In this document: piece by piece, positions 46,519-54,644 of the stretch
How the letters are laid out: each line of letters begins with the position of its first letter
Numbering within the stretch: position 1 is the stretch's first letter
Assembly: GCA_958437935.1 (NCBI GenBank)
Contig: CAUBPS010000005.1
Coordinates: 1 to 64,000 of the forward strand
DNA length: 64,000 nt
Direction of reading: 5' to 3'
Source of the DNA: an uncultured Collinsella sp.
GTDB lineage: Bacteria; Actinomycetota; Coriobacteriia; Coriobacteriales; Coriobacteriaceae
The notes under the pieces: generated by a model
What the model was told of the DNA's origin: nothing
What the model saw: the letters and a program-made list of their open reading frames with translations, nothing else
Database searches by the model: none
Position numbers and translations under genes: made by a program

Positions 46519-46590
46519 CGCCTTAAGAGCGGGTCGCGGCAAACTCCCCGCCGAGCGCCTTGGCCCGCCGCCAACAAGCCCCTCTTCTTT

Positions 46591-46625
46591 GCCCCGCGAG
46601 CAGCCTCCTGCCCGCGGGGCATTTT
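46591..46625 (+). terminator. Intrinsic terminator of the SDR-MFS-Gfo/Idh operon
   Basis: GCCCCGCG (46591-46598) pairs with CGCGGGGC (46613-46620), followed by ATTTTG; 72 nt after the Gfo/Idh stop. Confidence 0.8.
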
Positions 46626-46685
46626 GCTACCTTGCCGACGATTATTCTGGAACGAGGCTATTTTGCGCCTCAGCTTGGTTCGTTC

Positions 46686-46845
46686 GTCACGAAATGGGCC
46701 TATCTACTACGTTTAACCGATCACCCTCAAGCATGCCGAATTTCGCGAGATAAAAACCGCAGGTAAACGGCTTGCCGACTTTCGGAAAACCCAGGTATGG
46801 TCAGCCCCTACGGGTAAAACGTAGTAGATAGGCCGCTTTCGTGGC
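46686..46845. repeat. 160-bp inverted-repeat element, 32-bp arms
   Basis: Left arm 46686-46717 and right arm 46814-46845 are complementary at 28 of 32 positions, with a perfect 16-bp core CCTATCTACTACGTTT. The 96-nt centre also has partial symmetry (ATGCCGAATTTCGCG / CTTGCCGACTTTCGG). No coding capacity. Looks like a miniature inverted-repeat element or a structured RNA. It lies between the Gfo/Idh terminator and tex, whose promoter must lie within or just after it. Confidence 0.75.
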
Positions 46846-46936
46846 TCCGCACCAAAACAGTCTTTTTTGGGTGAAGTGGCGGGTGGTATCCTTGGTAGCC
46901 CTGTGCTGCAAACGCACCTTAAACGCAAGGAGTCCC

Positions 46937-49084
46937 ATGGATCTTATCGCCCAGCTCGCCCGCGAGCTCAACCTTAAGGCCGCCAACATCGAGGCAGCCG
47001 TCAAGCTCATCGACGAGGGCAACACCATCCCCTTTATCTCGCGCTACCGCAAGGAAGCCACGGGCGGCATGGACGACGTCGCCCTGCGCGCCCTCGACGA
47101 GCGCCTGTCTTACCTGCGCAATCTTGAGCAGCGCAAAGAGGACGTCATCCTGCTCATCGACGCCCAGGGCAAACTCACGCCCGAGCTCGAGCAGCAGATT
47201 CGCGAGGCCACGCAGCTCCAGCGTGTCGAGGACCTCTACAAGCCCTACCGCAAAAAGCGCATGACCCGCGCACAGAAGGCCCGCGAGGCAGGCCTGGAGC
47301 CGCTCGCCAACATGATCATCATGCAGGCATCTGCCAAAGGCAGTGCGCTCGATGCTGCCGCGGCCTACGTCAACGAGGACGCCGGCTTCGACACGCCCGA
47401 GAAGGCGCTCGCCGGCGCGGCGGACATCGTGGCCGAGACGGTGGCCGAAGACCCCGAGAACGTCGCCGACCTGCGCGCCTTTACGCAAAACACCGCCGAC
47501 ATCATCGTCGAGGCCACCGACCCCGCCGAAAAGACTCCCTACGAGCCCTACTACAGCTATGATGAGCCGCTGCGCCGTATACCCAACCACCGCGTGCTGG
47601 CTATCGACCGCGGTGAGCGCGAGGGCAAACTCCGCGTGCGCGTGAACGTCGACGGCGCTGCCGCCACAGCGCGCCTCAGCAGCCGTTGGCCCCGCCGCCA
47701 GGGCGTCTTCGCGCCCGTCTTCGATGCCGCCATCGCCGACGGTTACAAGCGCCTCATGGCCCCCTCGCTGGAGCGCGAGGCCCGCGCCAAACTCACCGTT
47801 CGCGCCCAGACCGAGGCCATCAACGTCTTTGCCAAGAATCTCGAGGGCCTGCTCTCGGCACGCCCCGTGCGCGGCGCCCGCGTGCTCGCGCTCGATCCGG
47901 GCTACCGCACCGGCTGCAAGGTCGCCGTCATGGACGAGACCGGCAAGCTGCTCGACCACGGCGTGGTCTATCCCACCAAGCCGCGCCACGACGTCGCCGG
48001 CACCAAGCGCGAGCTCGCCCGCCTCGTCAAAAAGGACGGCGTCAACACCATCGTCATCGGCAACGGCACCGCCAGCCGCGAGACCGAAGAAGTCGTCTCG
48101 GAGTTCATTGCCGAGCAGGCGCCTGAGCTGCGATACACCATCGTCAACGAGGCCGGCACATCGGTGTACTCGGCCTCCGAGCTCGCCAGTCAGGAATACC
48201 CCGATCTGGACGTCACCGTGCGTGGCGCCATGAGCCTGGGCCGTCGCCTGCAAGACCCGCTGGCAGAGCTCGTCAAGATTCCGCCCCAGTCTATCGGCGT
48301 GGGCCAGTACCAGCACGACCTTGACCAGGCCGAGCTCTCGCGCACTCTGGGCCACGTGGTGGAGGACGTCGTCAACCGCGTGGGCGTCGACGTAAACACC
48401 GCGAGCGCAAGTCTGCTGGGATACGTATCGGGCATCACGCCGAGCGTGGCCAAAAACATCGTGGCCTACCGCGAGGAAAACGGCGCCTTTACCGATCGCC
48501 GCCAGCTCAAGAAGGTCCCCAAGCTGGGACCCAAGGCATACCTCAACGCCGCGGGTTTCCTGCGCATCAGCGGCGGCAAGAACCCGCTTGACGCGACAAG
48601 CGTCCACCCCGAGAGCTACGAGGTAGCCACGGCCGTCCTGGAGCGCGCCGGCGTTGCGGCAAGCGAGCTCAGCCGCGGCGGCGTGCCCGATATCGAGCGC
48701 CGTCTGGGCAGCATCTCGGCGCTGGCAAGCGACCTGGACTGCGGCACCCTGACGCTCATCGACATCGTCAACGAGCTCAAGAAGCCCGGTCGCGACCCGC
48801 GCGACGACGCGCCCGAGGTGGTCTTTAGCCGCTCGGCACTTTCCATCGACGACCTGGAGCCCGGCATGGAGCTCAAGGGGACGGTGCGCAACGTTGTGGA
48901 CTTTGGCGCCTTCGTCGACGTGGGCGTGCACCAGGACGGCCTCGTGCACATCTCCAAACTGGCCAACCGCTTTGTCAAGCACCCGAGCGACGTGGTGCGC
49001 GTCGGTGACACGGTCAAGGTGTGGGTTGAAAAGGTCGATCGCGACCGCAAGAAGATCTCCCTCACCATGGTGCAGGGGAAGTAA
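46937..49084 (+). CDS. tex: Tex-family RNA-binding transcription accessory protein
   Basis: 715 aa, cytoplasmic. Tex_N region (about 1-190, with FISRYRKEATGG near 35), YqgF-like domain (LALDPGYRTGCKVAVMDETG near 318), helix-hairpin-helix segments (SASLLGYVSGITPSVAKNIV) and a C-terminal S1 domain (about 640-712, MELKGTVRNVVDFGAFVDVG). ATG 46937 has AAGGAG 7 nt upstream. Tex is implicated in transcription and ribosome-associated RNA handling. Stands alone. Confidence 0.96.
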   Translation: MDLIAQLARELNLKAANIEAAVKLIDEGNTIPFISRYRKEATGGMDDVALRALDERLSYLRNLEQRKEDVILLIDAQGKLTPELEQQIREATQLQRVEDLYKPYRKKRMTRAQKAREAGLEPLANMIIMQASAKGSALDAAAAYVNEDAGFDTPEKALAGAADIVAETVAEDPENVADLRAFTQNTADIIVEATDPAEKTPYEPYYSYDEPLRRIPNHRVLAIDRGEREGKLRVRVNVDGAAATARLSSRWPRRQGVFAPVFDAAIADGYKRLMAPSLEREARAKLTVRAQTEAINVFAKNLEGLLSARPVRGARVLALDPGYRTGCKVAVMDETGKLLDHGVVYPTKPRHDVAGTKRELARLVKKDGVNTIVIGNGTASRETEEVVSEFIAEQAPELRYTIVNEAGTSVYSASELASQEYPDLDVTVRGAMSLGRRLQDPLAELVKIPPQSIGVGQYQHDLDQAELSRTLGHVVEDVVNRVGVDVNTASASLLGYVSGITPSVAKNIVAYREENGAFTDRRQLKKVPKLGPKAYLNAAGFLRISGGKNPLDATSVHPESYEVATAVLERAGVAASELSRGGVPDIERRLGSISALASDLDCGTLTLIDIVNELKKPGRDPRDDAPEVVFSRSALSIDDLEPGMELKGTVRNVVDFGAFVDVGVHQDGLVHISKLANRFVKHPSDVVRVGDTVKVWVEKVDRDRKKISLTMVQGK

Positions 49085-49096
49085 ACCGCCAAAGCA

Positions 49097-49303
49097 GGGG
49101 TACCCCCTGCAGCGACGTGTAAAATCGCGAGTATTCTGCAAATTCCGCCGTTCCGGATGCCCCTCAGAGGCGAAAAAGCAAAAACAGCCCCCGTTTTAGC
49201 GTCGTCAGAGCCAAAACGGGGGCCGTTCCATGCTTCGGTTAACTGATAAAGACCTTTACCTTGCTGAATACTCTCAATTTTGCACGGCGCAGGCGGGGGT
49301 ACC
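49097..49303. repeat. Inverted-repeat element between tex and the transaldolase gene
   Basis: Two arms of about 43 nt (49097-49142 and about 49259-49303) in opposite orientation, sharing GGTACCCCC, AAAAT and GAGTATTC with scattered differences. Between them is a hairpin GCCCCCGTTTT (49187-49197) / AAAACGGGGGC (49213-49223) followed on the minus strand by TGTTTTTGCTTTTT, a good terminator for minus-strand transcripts. The rest of this 380-nt gap holds no gene. Confidence 0.65.
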
Positions 49304-49365
49304 TTTGCCCACGGCAGGATATAGAAGCCAAGCGCCAACTTGCTGGCAAGCTCGTGTCGGCAGTT

Positions 49366-49431
49366 CCGGCCTTTCCTTTGCCTAGCGCGACCCTCGCGAA
49401 GCGCGTGAGCGATAGGGAAAGGAAAGGCCGG
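49366..49431. repeat. Long hairpin downstream of the transaldolase gene
   Basis: CCGGCCTTTCCTTTGCCTA (49366-49384) pairs with 49413-49431 at 18 of 19 positions; the loop is rich in TCGCG motifs. It begins 34 nt after the transaldolase stop on the minus strand but has no T-run. Confidence 0.7.
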
Positions 49432-49464
49432 GGCGAGCAGCCCGCGGCGTAGCCAGTGTTCGCG

Positions 49465-50169
49465 TTACGGCAGAATATGGAAGCCCAAAGCGGCGATATC
49501 CTTGGCAAAGCCGCGGACGGTGTCGAGCGAGACCTCGTACGGGTCGCGGCCGATGTTCTTGCGCTTGGCCAGGATGCTGTTGGGCACCGTGATGATCTGG
49601 CAACCACAGGCCTCGGCCTGGTAAATGTTGATGAGCTCGCGCGTGGACGCCCACAGGACCTCACAGTTGGGCTTGGCGGCGGCCTTCTTGACCGACTCCG
49701 TCATAAACGGAATGGGGTCGACGCCGGTATCGGCGATACGGCCGGCAAAGAGCGAGATGATGGACGGCGTCTCGGCGTCAACGGCTTCGACCATCTCATC
49801 GACCTGCGTAGGCGTAAAGATGGTAGTGACGTTGACCTTGATGCCGTCGGCGGAAAGCTTGCGGACCAGCTCGGCGGTGGACTCGCCCTTGGTGGTCACG
49901 CACGGAATTTTGACGTAGACGTTCTCGGCCCAGGTAGCGATCTCGCGGGCCTCGACCTCCATGGTCTCGACGTCGTCGGCAAAGACCTCAAACGAGACGG
50001 ACACATCGGTGATGTGAGCCAGGACCTCTTTGGCAAACGCGCGGTAATCCATCACGCCGCCCTTCTTCATAAGGGACGGGTTGGTCGTGAAACCCTGAAC
50101 GTTGCCGTTCTCGTACATGTCGAGCATGCCTTCGAGGTTTGCACCGTCAGCGAACACCTTGATTGCCAT
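49465..50169 (-). CDS. Transaldolase / fructose-6-phosphate-aldolase-like protein
   Basis: Class I aldolase of the small FSA-type transaldolase group (234 aa; FSA about 220). Start MAIKVFADGANLEGM, TTNPSLMKK (substrate region), the Schiff-base Lys in VYVKIP and FAGRIADTGVDP near residue 148. The ATG at 50169 follows AAAGGAATC. May serve the non-oxidative pentose phosphate pathway or act as an aldolase. Transcribed alone; its leader contains short palindromes (AAACAC-TGAG-GTGTTT) of unknown role. Confidence 0.9.
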   Translation of the reverse strand: MAIKVFADGANLEGMLDMYENGNVQGFTTNPSLMKKGGVMDYRAFAKEVLAHITDVSVSFEVFADDVETMEVEAREIATWAENVYVKIPCVTTKGESTAELVRKLSADGIKVNVTTIFTPTQVDEMVEAVDAETPSIISLFAGRIADTGVDPIPFMTESVKKAAAKPNCEVLWASTRELINIYQAEACGCQIITVPNSILAKRKNIGRDPYEVSLDTVRGFAKDIAALGFHILP

Positions 50170-50362
50170 CTGCCTGATTCCTTTCGTTAGCATACGGCCG
50201 ATAAACTGCTAAACACTTTACCTACGTTTATCAAAGCGTGAGCTGCGGTTTTTTATCTTCTCGGCGAACGGTATAAACACCTCAGTGTTTGGATTGATAA
50301 ATCGATTGAGCATGCAAAAGCAAAGAGTCGCAGTTTGAGCAAACGTCAGAACGCGGGATTCA

Positions 50363-51190
50363 TTAGATGAGGCCGAAATGCTGCATCGCTGTGACGGTGC
50401 CGTCGTGTGCGACGTCGTCGGTCACGTAGTCGGCGACCGCCTTGACCTCAGGCATGGCGTTGCCCATGGCGACAGCCGTCTCGACCGCAGCGAGCATGCC
50501 CAGGTCGTTACCCGAATCGCCGAAGCCAAAGGTGCGCGCGTTGCCGGTGCGACCCAGGTATTCCAGCGCTCGCGCCACGCCTACGCCCTTGTCAATGCCC
50601 TTGGGGCTCAGCTCGCGATTCTGACCACCGGTGTTGCACAGCTCAAACTCGCGATCGATAAAGCCATCATCGTTGGCTACGCGAGCCAGGTCGCTCGCGA
50701 CGATGCCTACCTTGCCCACGCGCAGACGGCCGTCGACGCGCATTTCCTCGGTGCTGTGCACCACAGAAGTGCCGATCAGAGACGACTGCTCAACACCCGC
50801 GGGTTCCAGGGCAAAAGTAGCCACGTTGGTCTCGAAAAAGGCTTCAATCCCTGCCGCGGCCATACGGCGTGCAAGCTCCTCAACAATGTCTTCGTCAAAG
50901 CAGTCCTCATACACCACGCGACCCTCGACCTCGAGCGTGGCGCCCGCCATGGCAACGACGCCCGCGGGGTCGAGCGCACGCAAGCTATCGGCGATGAGCC
51001 ACAGGGGGCGACCCGTGCAGATAAACGCCTTGTGTCCCGCGTCGCGCAGACGATGAAACGCCTCGACGACCGCCTGCGAGGGGCGAACCGCCGAAAAGTC
51101 CTTGTCGGTCATGTTGTCGGGATCGAACGACGTCAGCGTGCCGTCCACGTCAAAAAAGAGCACAGCGGGTTCGGGACACGCATCAATCAT
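50363..51190 (-). CDS. HAD-family (Cof-type) phosphatase
   Basis: Cytoplasmic sugar-phosphate or nucleotide phosphatase (275 aa). Motif I FFDVDGTLT (13-21), motif II FICTGRP, C2-type cap in the middle, motif III Lys region (SPKGIDKG), motif IV FGDSGNDLGML. ATG 51190 follows AAAGGAACCC. Such enzymes often have broad specificity; the actual substrate is not predictable. Divergent from rlmKL with 75 nt between starts. Confidence 0.92.
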   Translation of the reverse strand: MIDACPEPAVLFFDVDGTLTSFDPDNMTDKDFSAVRPSQAVVEAFHRLRDAGHKAFICTGRPLWLIADSLRALDPAGVVAMAGATLEVEGRVVYEDCFDEDIVEELARRMAAAGIEAFFETNVATFALEPAGVEQSSLIGTSVVHSTEEMRVDGRLRVGKVGIVASDLARVANDDGFIDREFELCNTGGQNRELSPKGIDKGVGVARALEYLGRTGNARTFGFGDSGNDLGMLAAVETAVAMGNAMPEVKAVADYVTDDVAHDGTVTAMQHFGLI

Positions 51191-51265
51191 ATGGGTTCCT
51201 TTCGAGGATAAGGGCAAACGAAGCATCCATCATATAATGGAGCGACGCAACCAGAGAGGTCACCC

Positions 51266-53833
51266 ATGGAATTTTACGCAAGCTGCCCCGAAGGCTTTGA
51301 GTCCGCACTCGCCGATGAGCTTAAACGCCTCGGGCTTTCGCATGTTCGCCGGCTGAAGGGCCGCGCCACGTTTGAGGGCGAGCTCGAAGAAGGCTACCGC
51401 GCCTGTCTGTGGTCGCGCCTAGCGAGCCGCGTGTTTGCGGTGCTCGGGCGCTTTGAGGCGCAGGATGCCGACGAGCTGTACGATAGCGTTTACGACATCG
51501 CCTGGGAGAACATCGTCCGCCCCGGCGCCACCATTGCCATCACCGCCCGCGGCGTGACCGAGCAGCTGCGCAACACGCGCTTCTCGGCCCTGCGCGCCAA
51601 GGACGCGCTGTGCGACCGTCTGGCCGAGACCACGGGCCGTCGCGCCGATGTCGACGCTGCCGATCCCGACGTTCACCTGTTGCTTTCGCTGCGCCAGCGC
51701 CGCGCGAGCATCAGCCTGGACCTTTCGGGCGACCCACTGTTCAAGCGCCTGCCGCCCGCGGCGACCCGTACCGGCGAGGGTGCGCACGTGTTGCGCCCCG
51801 ACTACGCCGCCCTGGTGCTGGCGCAGGTCGGCTGGACCGCACTGTGCGAGCGCGAGTTGACGGCCGACGATTACGAGAATGAAGCCCTTCCCACGCTAAT
51901 CGATGCCTCGTGCGCCGGCGGCGGCCTGTTGCTGGAAGCCGTGAACATTCTGACCGACCGCGCCCCGGGCGCCGCACGCGAGCGCTGGGGCTTTGAGGGC
52001 TGGCAGCTACACGACGCCGCTCTGTGGGAGCAGCTGCTTGCCGAGGCGCGCGAGCGCCAGGCGGCAGCGCGCAAGCGCCAGGCGCGCATCGTGGCCATGG
52101 ACATTGACCCCACCGCCCGCAAGACCGCCGAGCGCATGGTTAAGTGTGCCGGCTACAAGCGCTTTGTCGATTTTTGCGCCGCCAAGTCCGCCACCGTGCT
52201 GGACCACGCAGGTGCCGTTGCCGGTGCCGCCCTGGTCGCGGACACGACCGAGACCCCGCTTTCGCTCATGCACGACGCCATGACGCTGATCGGCGAACTG
52301 CGCCGCGCGCCTGAGCTCACCGCCGCGCCGGTCGCCGCGCTCACCCGCGACGGATTGCTGGCCCGCGCGCTCCACGCCGAGCCCGAGCACTCGATCGCCG
52401 TCATGCCCAATAACGAGGAGGCGGCTATTGAGGTTTGGCCCTCGCTCGACCACGCCGCCGCAGCATTCGAAGCTGCGACCAGTGCGGATGTCGAGGCCGA
52501 GGTTGCGGATGCCGACGAAGTCAACGATGAAGCCGCCGCTTCCGCCATGCCCGCGCCTGCCGCCATGCTCGACTTGGGCGACGGCAAGCCGCTGCCCGTG
52601 CTCATCCCGGAGTCCGAGCAGTTCGCCAATCGCCTGCGCAAGAATGCCCGTCTGCGCCGCAAGTGGGCCAAGCGCGAGGGCGTGAGCTGCTACCGCGTCT
52701 ACGATGCCGACCTACCCGACTACTCCGCCGCCATCGACCTGTACGAGGGCTGCCCGCAGACGCCGGGGCGTTGGCTCGTCATCGCCGAATACGCCGCACC
52801 CAAGACCATCGATCCCGCGCTAGCCCAGGCCCGCATGCTCGACATCTTGGCCATCGCGCCGCGTATCCTTGGTGTTCCGGCCGAGCATGTGCACGCCAAG
52901 GCCCGCATGCGTTCGCGCGGCGGCTCGCAGTACGGTAAGCAGGGCGCCGGCAAGGGCGGCTCGGGCGAGCGCGCCAACATCGCGCGCCGTCGTCTGCCGC
53001 TCATCGAAGAGGGCGGACTCACCTTTGCCGTCAACTTTGACGATTATCTGGATGTGGGAATCTTCCTGGACCACCGCGTCACCCGCAACCTGGTGCGCGA
53101 GCACGCCAAACAGGCGCGCCGCTTCCTCAACCTGTTCGCCTACACCGGTACCGCCACCTGCTATGCGGCAGACGGCGGCGTCGAGGAAACTGTGACGGTC
53201 GACCTTTCCAACACCTACCTGGACTGGGCCGAGCGCAACATGCGCCAGAACGGCTTTGTGGGTCCGCAGCATCACTTTGTGCGCGACGACGTGCTTGCCT
53301 GGATTCGCGACCAGCGCCAGACGCGCAACCGCTGGGACCTGATCTTTGTCGACCCACCCACGTTTTCGAACTCGTCCAAGATGGGCCGCCGCACCTGGGA
53401 CGTCCAGCGCGACCATGTTGAGCTTTTGGCCGGCGTATCGCGCCTGCTCGCACAGGGCGGACATGCCATCTTTAGCTGCAACCTGCGCGGCTTCCGTCCC
53501 GAGACGCGCAAGCTCGCGCGTGCGGGCGTGGTGCTGGAGGACATTACGGCACAGACCATCCCCGAGGACTTCGCGCGCAACCAGAAGGTGCACCATTGCT
53601 ATATCGTGCGCCGCCTGCCCATCGAGGACGCCATGGCAGAGGTCGGCTTTAGCGCCGAGGAGATTGCCGAGCGCGTCGAGGAACTGCGTAACCCCGAGGC
53701 CCGCAAGCCCCGTGCGGCAGTGCCCGCGCACGCGCAGGCCGGCAACGGCAAGTCGAACTTTGCCGGCAAACCCTCTCCTGCCGGCAAGCCCAAAAAGAAG
53801 AAGTTCTACGCCAGCAAGCCCAAGGGCAAATAG
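51266..53833 (+). CDS. rlmKL: Bifunctional 23S rRNA methyltransferase RlmK/RlmL
   Basis: 855 aa fusion. N-terminal THUMP region (1-160), RlmL-type N2-G2445 methyltransferase (about 160-400), then an RlmK-type N7-G2069 methyltransferase (about 450-790). RlmK motifs are intact: LNLFAYTGTATCYAADGG and DLIFVDPPTFSNSSK. In the RlmL half the SAM motif normally DPMCGSGT reads DASCAGGG and the sequence is otherwise divergent, with an acidic Ala-rich linker (about 400-440), so that half may be altered in activity. C-terminus is basic and low complexity. Confidence 0.9.
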   Translation: MEFYASCPEGFESALADELKRLGLSHVRRLKGRATFEGELEEGYRACLWSRLASRVFAVLGRFEAQDADELYDSVYDIAWENIVRPGATIAITARGVTEQLRNTRFSALRAKDALCDRLAETTGRRADVDAADPDVHLLLSLRQRRASISLDLSGDPLFKRLPPAATRTGEGAHVLRPDYAALVLAQVGWTALCERELTADDYENEALPTLIDASCAGGGLLLEAVNILTDRAPGAARERWGFEGWQLHDAALWEQLLAEARERQAAARKRQARIVAMDIDPTARKTAERMVKCAGYKRFVDFCAAKSATVLDHAGAVAGAALVADTTETPLSLMHDAMTLIGELRRAPELTAAPVAALTRDGLLARALHAEPEHSIAVMPNNEEAAIEVWPSLDHAAAAFEAATSADVEAEVADADEVNDEAAASAMPAPAAMLDLGDGKPLPVLIPESEQFANRLRKNARLRRKWAKREGVSCYRVYDADLPDYSAAIDLYEGCPQTPGRWLVIAEYAAPKTIDPALAQARMLDILAIAPRILGVPAEHVHAKARMRSRGGSQYGKQGAGKGGSGERANIARRRLPLIEEGGLTFAVNFDDYLDVGIFLDHRVTRNLVREHAKQARRFLNLFAYTGTATCYAADGGVEETVTVDLSNTYLDWAERNMRQNGFVGPQHHFVRDDVLAWIRDQRQTRNRWDLIFVDPPTFSNSSKMGRRTWDVQRDHVELLAGVSRLLAQGGHAIFSCNLRGFRPETRKLARAGVVLEDITAQTIPEDFARNQKVHHCYIVRRLPIEDAMAEVGFSAEEIAERVEELRNPEARKPRAAVPAHAQAGNGKSNFAGKPSPAGKPKKKKFYASKPKGK

Positions 53834-53838
53834 ACAAA

Positions 53839-53901
53839 GTTGCGGTGGAATAGTTCCTAAAAGCCTGGTAAAGGCCCAAACAGGAACTATTTCACCGCAA
53901 C
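53839..53901. repeat. Long palindrome between convergent genes
   Basis: GTTGCGGTGGAATAGTTCCT (53839-53858) pairs with 53882-53901 (19 Watson-Crick pairs and one G-T), with a small inner stem GCC/GGC. It lies between the ends of rlmKL and the response regulator gene; no T-run, so not a classical terminator. Confidence 0.75.
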
Positions 53902-53926
53902 TCATATTGGGATGGCGGATGCCGAC

Positions 53927-54640
53927 CTATCCCTGGATGACCAATCGGTAACCAATACCCACGTGCGTCTGGATATAGCGCGGATGCGCGGGGTCGGACT
54001 CAATCTTCTTGCGCAGCGTGCCCATAAAGACGCGCAGGCTCGCCAGGTCGCTCTTGGTTGCCGTGCCCCAAATCTCGTGCAGGATAAACTGGTGCGTCAG
54101 TACCTTGTCGGCGTTGTGCGCCAGCAGGCACAGGAGCTTATACTCGATCGGCGTCAGATGCAGCTCCTCGCCATCCATCGTGGCGATGCCGGCATCAAAA
54201 TCGATATGCAGCTCACCGGTATCGAACGAGCCCTCGGAGACAACGCCACCCGTTTGTGCATACGAAAGGCGCCTGAGCGTCGTGCGAATGCGCGCGAGCA
54301 GCTCCTCGACCGAAAACGGCTTGGTCAGGTAGTCGTCGGCACCGGCATCGAGCGCGCGAATCTTGTCCGCGTCCTCGCTGCGCGCCGAGACCACGATGAT
54401 CGGCATGCCCGACCATGCGCGCACCGACTCCACCACCTTGACGCCGTCCATATCGGGCAGGCCCAGATCGAGCAGCACAATGCTCGGCGCCTGCGACGAG
54501 GCGGCGGCGATGGCGGCATGGGCGGTCTCCACAGCCATATGGCGCAAGCCGTGCGCCTCGAGCGCGGCAACGATAAGGTTGCGGACGGCGGGGTCGTCCT
54601 CAACAACCAAGATGAGCGGTTTTACGGCAGAGTTCGGCAC
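53927..54640 (-). CDS. KdpE-like response regulator
   Basis: OmpR/PhoB-class DNA-binding regulator (237 aa). Receiver domain with acidic pair VVEDD, phosphoacceptor Asp in LLDLGLPDMDG and Lys in YLTKPFSVEEL; C-terminal winged helix ending THVGIGYRLV. Overall it resembles KdpE. GTG 54640 has AAGGAG and lies 4 nt after the histidine kinase stop, so the two are translated together. Targets unknown; kup, upstream in the same gene row, is a candidate. Confidence 0.9.
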   Translation of the reverse strand: MPNSAVKPLILVVEDDPAVRNLIVAALEAHGLRHMAVETAHAAIAAASSQAPSIVLLDLGLPDMDGVKVVESVRAWSGMPIIVVSARSEDADKIRALDAGADDYLTKPFSVEELLARIRTTLRRLSYAQTGGVVSEGSFDTGELHIDFDAGIATMDGEELHLTPIEYKLLCLLAHNADKVLTHQFILHEIWGTATKSDLASLRVFMGTLRKKIESDPAHPRYIQTHVGIGYRLVIQG

Positions 54641-54644
54641 AGCG

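Noticed and set aside
46560..46766. Short frames running through the 46.7-kb inverted repeat
   Set aside because: They cross the Gfo/Idh terminator and the palindrome; the repeat itself explains the open frame.
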